DNA from: UBA5399 sp964464145
GTDB taxonomy: Bacteria; Bacillota; Clostridia; Christensenellales; Christensenellaceae
NCBI GenBank assembly: GCA_964464145.1
Contig: CAYXFB010000002.1
Coordinates: forward strand, 38,636-102,635
Direction: 5' to 3'
Length of the DNA stretch: 64,000 nucleotides
Part shown: positions 59,529 through 64,000 of the stretch, piece after piece
How the letters are laid out: each line of letters begins with the position of its first letter
Position numbering within the stretch: the first letter of the stretch is position 1
Notes under the pieces: generated by a model
What the model was told of the DNA's origin: nothing
Seen by the model: the letters and a program-made list of their open reading frames with translations, nothing else
Databases searched by the model: none
Program-made: the position numbers and the translations under genes

Positions 59529-59572
59529 CGATATGTACTTATCGATATATCCTTATCGATAAGTACATATCG
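59529..59572. promoter_or_regulatory. 19-bp perfect inverted repeat upstream of the second rex
   Basis: Arms CGATATGTACTTATCGATA (59529-59547) and TATCGATAAGTACATATCG (59554-59572) pair without mismatch around a six-base loop. Each arm contains the smaller palindrome TATCGATA. The site ends nine bases before the -35 of the second rex, which suits an operator or activator site. Confidence 0.8.
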
Positions 59573-59580
59573 TATTGCAT

Positions 59581-59609
59581 TTGACAGGCTTTACAAAAGG
59601 CGCTACAAT
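59581..59609 (+). promoter_or_regulatory. Promoter of the second rex gene
   Basis: TTGACA (59581-59586), a 17-base spacer and TACAAT (59604-59609). Confidence 0.8.
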
Positions 59610-59651
59610 ATTAGAATCGATATTAAAATACGTATTGGATACGGTGAAATC

Positions 59652-60317
59652 ATGGCAGAAAATGGCAAATATCTATCGATATCTATTCAGACATTCAAAA
59701 GACTGCCTTATTATTATGATTACCTAAAATCCCTCAAAAAGGAGGGGACGCTCACCGTTTCCGCACCCGCAATAGCAAAGCGTTTGCAGCTCAACGAAGT
59801 TCAGGTCAGAAAGGATCTGGCCTCGGTCTCAAACAGCGGAGGCAAGCCCCGCCGTGGTTTTGAGGTGGACGAGCTCATAGACTGCATAGAGGGGTATCTG
59901 GGTTATGACAGCGCAACCGAGGCCGTGCTGGTGGGCGTTGGCCAGCTGGGTCATGCGCTCATACATTTCAACGGCTTTACGGATATAGGCGTAAGTATAG
60001 TGGGCGCCTTCGATAACGACCCCGCCATAGTGGGAAGCGAGCTATATTCCACTAAAATAATGCATACGGACAAGCTGGCCGATTTTTGCCGCAGGCTGGG
60101 CATAAAGATAGGAATAGTTACCGTTCCGTCAGATTTTGCGCAGCAGGTGTGCGATCTGCTAGTTTCGGGCGGAGTGCGCGCGATATGGAATTTTGCGCCC
60201 ATACGGCTTTCCGTGCCCCGAGGCGTATTAGTGCAAAACGAAAACCTGGCTGCTTCGCTTTCGCTGCTCACAAGACAGCTGGAAAAAATGACAGACTTCG
60301 CCGATGCCGAGGCGTGA
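59652..60317 (+). CDS. Second Rex-family redox repressor
   Basis: A 221-residue Rex paralogue, complete: winged helix (QTFKRLPYYYDYLKSL, LNEVQVRKDLASVSNSGGKPRRG), NAD loop VLVGVGQLGHAL and IVTVPSDFAQQV, and the C-terminal swap helix. Divergent from the first rex, with the large palindrome between them. The NAD loop reads GVGQLG instead of GMGNLG. Having two Rex proteins side by side is unusual; this one may respond to a different NADH range or bind the 59529-59572 palindrome. A LysR gene follows after 47 bases. Confidence 0.88.
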   Translation: MAENGKYLSISIQTFKRLPYYYDYLKSLKKEGTLTVSAPAIAKRLQLNEVQVRKDLASVSNSGGKPRRGFEVDELIDCIEGYLGYDSATEAVLVGVGQLGHALIHFNGFTDIGVSIVGAFDNDPAIVGSELYSTKIMHTDKLADFCRRLGIKIGIVTVPSDFAQQVCDLLVSGGVRAIWNFAPIRLSVPRGVLVQNENLAASLSLLTRQLEKMTDFADAEA

Positions 60318-60364
60318 ATGCCCGAATGTTTAAGCGGTCAAAATATCTTTTTTGAGGTAGCAAT

Positions 60365-61303
60365 ATGAACATCCAACACTTAAAATATGCCGTGGAGGTG
60401 GAGCGAGCGGGCTCCATATCTCAGGCGGCCGAAAAACTATACATGAACCAGCCCAATCTGAGCAAGGCAATAAAAGAGCTTGAGACATCTCTTGGCATAG
60501 CCATATTCCGGCGTACCTCCAAGGGCATGGTGCCCACCGTGGAGGGCAGCGAATTTTTGGGCTATGCCCGCAACATATTGGAGCAGGTGGAGCAGGTGGA
60601 AGCGCTGTACAGCCCCAACAACACAAACAAGCTCACATTCCGCATATCCGTTCCGCGCAGCAGCTACATAGCCTACGCGTTCACCTCCTTTGTGGACGGG
60701 CTGGAGCGCGGGCGCGAGCTGGAAATGAGCTTTCGCGAGACAAATTCTATGCGAACGATAAAAAATGTGCTGGAGGACGGCTGCCAGCTTGGAATTATAC
60801 GCTATCAACTTGAGTATGAGGAATATTTTCTGCGCTTTTTATCCGAAAAGAAGCTGGCGCACGAGGATATTATGGAGTTTGGCTACGCGCTGCTAGTTTC
60901 GAAAAAAAGCCCGCTGGCCACAAAGCAATACATAGATTTTACCGATCTGAACGATTATACAGAGGTGTTGCACGGCGATATGTCCATACCCTATCTTTCC
61001 GTGGATGAAAACCGCGCGGACGGCGAGCACAGCTGCAAAAAAAGAATATTCGTATACGCGCGGGGCAGCCAGTTCGACCTGCTTTCCCGCATAAGCGATA
61101 CCTATATGTGGACTGCTCCCATGCCGCCCGACGTTCTGGAACGCAACGCGCTTGTGCAGCAGCCCTGCGTTGCCTCGCGCCACCGCTACAAAGATGTGCT
61201 TATATATCACAGCGGCTATAAATTCGGCGATATGGACAAGGCCTTCCTCCAAAAGCTGGAGGATACCAAAAACCTCATAAAATCCGAGAACCCCGATCTC
61301 TGA
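60365..61303 (+). CDS. LysR-family transcriptional regulator
   Basis: A 312-residue regulator. The N-terminal helix-turn-helix is MNIQHLKYAVEVERAGSISQ, then AAEKLYMNQPNLSKAIKELE and IFRRTSKGMVPTVEG. The C-terminal effector domain (90-312) is of the substrate-binding type but less typical. GAGGT precedes the ATG. Probably co-transcribed with the second rex. Target genes are not evident; the next gene has its own leader. Confidence 0.88.
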   Translation: MNIQHLKYAVEVERAGSISQAAEKLYMNQPNLSKAIKELETSLGIAIFRRTSKGMVPTVEGSEFLGYARNILEQVEQVEALYSPNNTNKLTFRISVPRSSYIAYAFTSFVDGLERGRELEMSFRETNSMRTIKNVLEDGCQLGIIRYQLEYEEYFLRFLSEKKLAHEDIMEFGYALLVSKKSPLATKQYIDFTDLNDYTEVLHGDMSIPYLSVDENRADGEHSCKKRIFVYARGSQFDLLSRISDTYMWTAPMPPDVLERNALVQQPCVASRHRYKDVLIYHSGYKFGDMDKAFLQKLEDTKNLIKSENPDL

Positions 61304-61322
61304 TACGGAAAATCGATGCAAC

Positions 61323-61349
61323 AAAACCGCTTGCAAGGCGGTTTTTTAG
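61323..61349 (+). terminator. Terminator after the LysR gene
   Basis: AAAACCGC (61323-61330) and GCGGTTTT (61338-61345) form a short stem followed by more T residues. Confidence 0.75.
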
Positions 61350-61393
61350 TTTTTTGCACATAGTTCACAATTCATTTAAAACACGGCAAATAT

Positions 61394-61422
61394 TTGTTAA
61401 CATTTTAATGGTATAGTTATAT
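61394..61422 (+). promoter_or_regulatory. Promoter of a short orphan transcript or amidase leader
   Basis: TTGTTA (61394-61399), a 17-base spacer and TTATAT (61417-61422), followed by a terminator 58 bases later with no gene between. Confidence 0.45.
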
Positions 61423-61429
61423 TAAGATA

Positions 61430-61502
61430 AAAAACAGAGTGGAAACGGAAAACACGCGAAAGCGTTTAATATATACGAAAGGCTCCATCAGGGGCCTTTT
61501 TT
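61430..61502 (+). ncRNA. Candidate short RNA or attenuated leader ending in a terminator
   Basis: A roughly 73-base predicted transcript with CGCGAAAGCG hairpin ends at a rho-independent terminator (AGGCTCC 61480-61486 with GGGGCCT 61491-61497, then T6). It may be a small RNA, or an attenuator in front of the amidase gene 100 bases downstream. Confidence 0.35.
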
Positions 61503-61600
61503 GATGCGAAAATTTACGGCCTGTTATTACAACTTTTTCATATTTTAAGTATATAATATCATAGAAAGATAATTTGAAGCGCGATACAAAAGGAGGATGT

Positions 61601-62314
61601 ATGTACATCAAAAGAGCTATAGGCATTGCCGTTGCGCTGGTTATTTTGGCGCTGACTGCTTCGGGCTGCGCCTCGCCCGCCGTGGGCGGCGATAAGCACG
61701 ATATGGAGGGCATACGAATAATAGTGGACCCCGGGCACGGAGATACGGACGCGGGCACCGTGGGTGCGAGTACCGGACGTTTGGAAAAGGACGTTAACCT
61801 TGAGATATCGCTGAAGCTCAAGGAAGCGCTTTTGGCGCGTGGAGTGGATGTTGTTATGACGCGCGAGGACGACTCTCCCCTTGGAGCCGCCGATGAGACG
61901 GACGTGGAAAAACGCAAGGAGGCGGACATGCAGCGCCGTGAGGAGATAATAGAAAATGCGGACGCGCAGCTTTTGTTGTCTATACACCAAAACAATTTTG
62001 ACGACCCCGCCGTTCGCGGCGCGCAGGTTTTTTATCTGCGCAATAAAAACGACGGCAAGGACTATGGCGTTCAATTTGCCGAAACTGTGCAAGCTGCACT
62101 AAACGAAGAGCTGGGTGCGGAAAACGCCCGTAAAATAGGCAGCGGCAACTGGCGACTGCTAAAGAAGGGGTCTCAGCCCGGCTGCATAGTTGAATGCGGC
62201 TTTTTCTCCAACCCCGAGGAGGAGGCGCTACTGCAAACCGAAGAACACCAAAATCGTCTGGTGGAGGCGATCGTGACCGGAGTGGATAACTACGTTAAAA
62301 AATACGGCGTATGA
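61601..62314 (+). CDS. N-acetylmuramoyl-L-alanine amidase lipoprotein (Amidase_3, CwlD-like)
   Basis: A 237-residue exported enzyme starting at ATG 61601 (AGGAGG at 61591-61596). The signal peptide ends in a lipobox (LTASGCASP). The catalytic domain has the zinc ligands His in IIVDPGHGDTDAG, Glu in GRLEKDVNLEIS and His in LLSIHQNNFDD, and the catalytic Glu in GCIVECGFFSNPEE. It cuts the amide between muramic acid and L-alanine in peptidoglycan. CwlD-type enzymes act in spore cortex or cell separation; a lipid anchor is less common for them. Confidence 0.9.
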   Translation: MYIKRAIGIAVALVILALTASGCASPAVGGDKHDMEGIRIIVDPGHGDTDAGTVGASTGRLEKDVNLEISLKLKEALLARGVDVVMTREDDSPLGAADETDVEKRKEADMQRREEIIENADAQLLLSIHQNNFDDPAVRGAQVFYLRNKNDGKDYGVQFAETVQAALNEELGAENARKIGSGNWRLLKKGSQPGCIVECGFFSNPEEEALLQTEEHQNRLVEAIVTGVDNYVKKYGV

Positions 62315-62361
62315 TCTGCCCACCGCCGAATTGTGCAAAGCTCTCGAAAACTTATACTGAC

Positions 62362-62395
62362 AAAATAAAAAGGACGCTCGTTGCCGCGTCCTTTT
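62362..62395. terminator. Bidirectional terminator between amidase gene and the large RNA candidate
   Basis: AAAAGGACGC (62368-62377) pairs with GCGTCCTTTT (62386-62395). On the minus strand it is followed by TTATTTTG, so it can end both the amidase transcript and the facing minus-strand RNA. Confidence 0.85.
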
Positions 62396-62928
62396 CTATG
62401 GTTAAATTTTAAATTTATACTATCACTTTTTTGTACCCGCCACACATTTTACCAACATTTCGGATCATGCGTCCCCCCGTCGGTTATCGCCGATCACCAC
62501 TATAAGCACACACTATCTTTAAATTTGTACCCACAGCGGACTACCCACGCCGTATTTTTGTATTGCCGCGTACTTCCTTGGCTAAGCCGGTATCTGCACG
62601 TATATTCGCGGAATCCTAAGCACCGCCTACGCTTGCCTATACTAATGACCTTCACCGGATTATATCAAAAGGCTAAACCATCAGCCATCAAAAGTTCATC
62701 CTGTTGTTGCCTTCTTTACGGCAACCGTTGCGGTTTATCTTCAAACTGTACTCCACTTTCAAGTACTCATACATTCCGCAAACCCTTGTTCGTCATTTAA
62801 GGCCTTATTTCCGTGCCTTACCGCGCTTGCCAAAGGATATCGTTTCTGCTGAATCCACCGGTATCACGCCCTTTCAGTGTTTTTTGGAGTACCCTGGGCC
62901 ACCTGCCCACCGGATACTTGATCCCTTT
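62362..62928 (-). ncRNA. Candidate large structured non-coding RNA (about 570 bases)
   Basis: No protein frame with normal composition exists on either strand across this stretch. A minus-strand promoter precedes it and a terminator ends it. Read on the minus strand it is rich in hairpins: TGGGC/GCCCA (62905-62909 with 62895-62899), TAAGGC/GCCTTA (62815-62820 with 62798-62803), GTTGCC/GGCAAC (62720-62725 with 62706-62711) and TCGG/CCGA (62490-62493 with 62480-62483). The ends GGATCA (62919-62924) and TGATCC (62462-62467) can close the molecule. Purine-rich joints (GAAA, GCAA) lie between helices. Size and a nearby tRNA recall the ornate large RNA classes such as ROOL, but I cannot confirm membership by eye. 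Confidence 0.5.
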
Positions 62929-62931
62929 ATT

Positions 62932-62960
62932 ATATTATAAACTCAGTGATATTATCTAAA
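62932..62960 (-). promoter_or_regulatory. Promoter of the large RNA candidate
   Basis: TTTAGA (62955-62960), a 17-base spacer and TAATAT (62932-62937) on the minus strand; an overlapping TATAAT (62934-62939) is also available. Confidence 0.5.
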
Positions 62961-63063
62961 CCACTTTTTATAAAAAATCGAGTTCCATTTTAAAGTTTTT
63001 TTCTGTATGTTATATATATTCTACATCAGTATGCCGATTCCTTTAATTTATAATAAAAAAATC

Positions 63064-63092
63064 TTGAAAAAGTCTTTACATTATCCTATAAT
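63064..63092 (+). promoter_or_regulatory. tRNA promoter
   Basis: TTGAAA (63064-63069), a 17-base spacer and TATAAT (63087-63092), 18 bases before the damaged tRNA copy. Confidence 0.7.
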
Positions 63093-63110
63093 AATAGAGC
63101 TTGCATAAAC

Positions 63111-63165
63111 GCTGTTGTGGCTCAGGGGTAGAGCACATCCTTGGTAACGCTTGTTCGAAATTTGA
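63111..63165 (+). pseudogene. Damaged tRNA-Thr copy (5' half only)
   Basis: Positions 63111-63147 match the 5' half of the intact tRNA-Thr: acceptor strand GCTGTTG (GCTGATG in the intact gene), complete D arm, and anticodon loop TTGGTAA. After the loop the sequence no longer pairs (CATCC against CGCTTG). A T-loop-like TTCGAAA remains but no matching acceptor strand follows. It directly follows the promoter. Confidence 0.75.
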
Positions 63166-63366
63166 TGCCGAGTGCCAAGTAGTGTTAGAAAATGCCGTCT
63201 AATAGCGGTTTGTAGCGATTGTTTGAGAGTAGGTCGGGATGATATTTACCGCCTAATGCCAATCAATCACGTCCCATATCAACCGAGTTTATGGTGGTGG
63301 GGGTCAAATGGGGGTCAGAGTTCAAAAAGCGATTCGCAGGACCTCAAAACTGAAAAAATTATTTTT

Positions 63367-63441
63367 GCTGATGTGGCTCAGGGGTAGAGCACGCCCTTGG
63401 TAAGGGCGAGGTCGCGGGTTCAATTCCCGCCATCAGCTCCA
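63367..63441 (+). tRNA. tRNA-Thr (anticodon GGT), CCA encoded
   Basis: A complete cloverleaf: acceptor GCTGATG/CATCAGC, D arm GCTC/GAGC, anticodon stem CGCCC/GGGCG around TTGGTAA, variable loop, and T arm GCGGG/CCCGC around TTCAATT. The discriminator T is followed by an encoded CCA. Confidence 0.97.
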
Positions 63442-63444
63442 GTA

Positions 63445-63470
63445 AAAAGCCCATGGTTGTGGGCTTTTTT
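63445..63470 (+). terminator. Terminator after the tRNA
   Basis: AAAAGCCCA (63445-63453) pairs with TGGGCTTTT (63460-63468), then more T residues. Confidence 0.9.
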
Positions 63471-63723
63471 ATTATATGATCATAATAATAGCAAGTAGTT
63501 GGCGCAAGAGTATATAAGGCTAATTAGAGGCATCTCAAAAAACTATTTATACCGGCCAAATATCTGGAATTATATTTCGATTATTGAATTCAAAAATTGG
63601 AAGGAGCATAATTTATTTATTTCAAAAAGTTGTTTTGACATCAAGGGGCATTATATTTAGTCTTTATATGATATAATATTATTGGTAATTGCTACACAGA
63701 TTTTGTTTTTGAAAGGTATATTT
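63471..63723. other. AT-rich spacer after the tRNA
   Basis: Sharply more AT-rich than the rest of the window. It holds the likely promoter region of the final gene but no repeat, integrase or attachment-site copy that I can identify. Confidence 0.5.
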
Positions 63724-64000
63724 ATGGATTCCAAAGTTCATTCGCCAAGTCAAGAGAAGGTAATGTCTATTCTTGAAAAAGAAACTGGGGGCAAAAGTTA
63801 TAAAGCACACAAGTATAGTTTAGATATTCAGGATCGTCCATATATTGATTACGGTGAAAATCAAATTTTATGGAAAAAATTTGCTGAAACTACGCCCTAT
63901 AAAACATATGTTGACATGGGGTCGTTATGTAAGAAGCTTTCTAATCGTCAAGAGCAGTTGCTATCCTTTTTTCTGGATGGTTCGCGCAGAGTTTTTAAAG
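63724..64000 (+). CDS. Unidentified protein, 3' end outside the window (possible NurA-like nuclease)
   Basis: The frame starts at ATG 63724, preceded by GAAAGG, and stays open for 92 codons to the edge. Codon use is AT-rich and unlike the upstream genes. The N-terminal 80 residues (begin MDSKVHSPSQEKVMSILEKE) contain no signal peptide. The last visible stretch LLSFFLDGSRRVFK carries the hydrophobic-DGSR motif that opens the active site of NurA-family 5'-3' nucleases, which work with the HerA translocase in repair and in some phage-defence systems. One motif is not enough for a firm call. Confidence 0.45.
   Translation, partial: MDSKVHSPSQEKVMSILEKETGGKSYKAHKYSLDIQDRPYIDYGENQILWKKFAETTPYKTYVDMGSLCKKLSNRQEQLLSFFLDGSRRVFK

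Noticed and set aside
62381..62800. 140-codon plus-strand frame after the amidase
   Set aside because: It begins inside the terminator, has no ribosome site, and its Cys/Ser/Tyr-rich translation reads as the antisense of a structured RNA.
62362..62928. RNase P RNA, tmRNA or group II intron
   Set aside because: I looked for the conserved GAGGAAAGTC core of RNase P, the tRNA-like ends of tmRNA and the intron domain V pattern, and found none. A model search could still overturn this.

Overview
The window looks like the chromosome of an anaerobic, amino-acid- and polyol-using member of the Clostridia. Evidence for this is an [FeFe]-hydrogenase operon with NADH-linked subunits, two Rex redox repressors, a PerR-like regulator beside a reverse rubrerythrin, Gram-positive type -35/-10 promoters, strong AGGAGG ribosome binding sites with frequent TTG starts, and lipoprotein signal peptides. 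Coding DNA is fairly GC-rich, with a striking use of ATA for isoleucine. No rRNA, CRISPR array, intact insertion sequence or transposase was seen. One intact tRNA (Thr, GGT) lies near the right end.

Layout. 1-6.4 kb: the end of a 2,4-diaminopentanoate-dehydrogenase-like gene, a large surface protein with an 11-base poly-C tract, a LuxR-type regulator and an iron-sulfur aldo/keto reductase. 6.8-8.5 kb: perR-like gene plus reverse rubrerythrin, then a lone corrinoid protein. 8.7-14.3 kb: NlpC/P60 FN3 wall hydrolase, acetate transporter, an acyl-ligase/acyl-carrier-protein/HAD operon, and a convergent intergenic region filled with repeats. 14.3-25.4 kb: a polyol/sugar island with glycerol kinase, a short-chain dehydrogenase, an AraC regulator and two ribose-type ABC transporter sets. 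25.5-30.4 kb: glyoxalase, three pseudaminic-acid genes (pseI, pseH, pseG) and an ABC-F protein behind a textbook attenuator leader. 30.4-36.8 kb: a molybdenum hydroxylase locus (MocA-NTPase fusion, hydantoinase/dihydropyrimidinase, three-subunit xanthine dehydrogenase type enzyme). 37-46 kb: class II aldolase, small regulators, thioesterase, a repeat lipoprotein, a second large surface protein, and a PurF paralogue without its catalytic cysteine. 46.6-51 kb: a PuuR-like regulator followed by potABCD. 51.4-59.2 kb: a tightly overlapped minus-strand operon rex-hydS-PP2C phosphatase-hydC-hydB-hydA-[2Fe-2S] protein. 59.2-62.3 kb: a second rex, a LysR regulator and a wall amidase. 62.3-64 kb: a candidate large structured RNA, a damaged and an intact tRNA-Thr copy, then AT-rich DNA with the start of an unfamiliar gene.

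How the parts work together. The hydrogenase operon couples NADH (and probably ferredoxin) oxidation to H2 production. It carries a sensory PAS-hydrogenase, a SpoIIE-type phosphatase and a Rex repressor, so both the H2 pool and the NADH/NAD ratio can feed back on the operon. The polyol island imports a sugar or polyol, oxidises or phosphorylates it and feeds glycolysis. The oxygen-defence pair and the iron-sulfur enzymes fit a strict anaerobe.

The most unusual items are: the ABC-F leader with its leader peptide and mutually exclusive hairpins; the roughly 570-base ORF-free structured RNA candidate next to the tRNA; the structured region and 19-bp perfect palindrome between the two divergent rex genes; the Cys-less PurF; the homopolymer in the surface protein; and the tRNA-flanked AT-rich edge at the right end. 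Everything rests on reading the sequence alone; family names come from recognised motifs, not from database searches.
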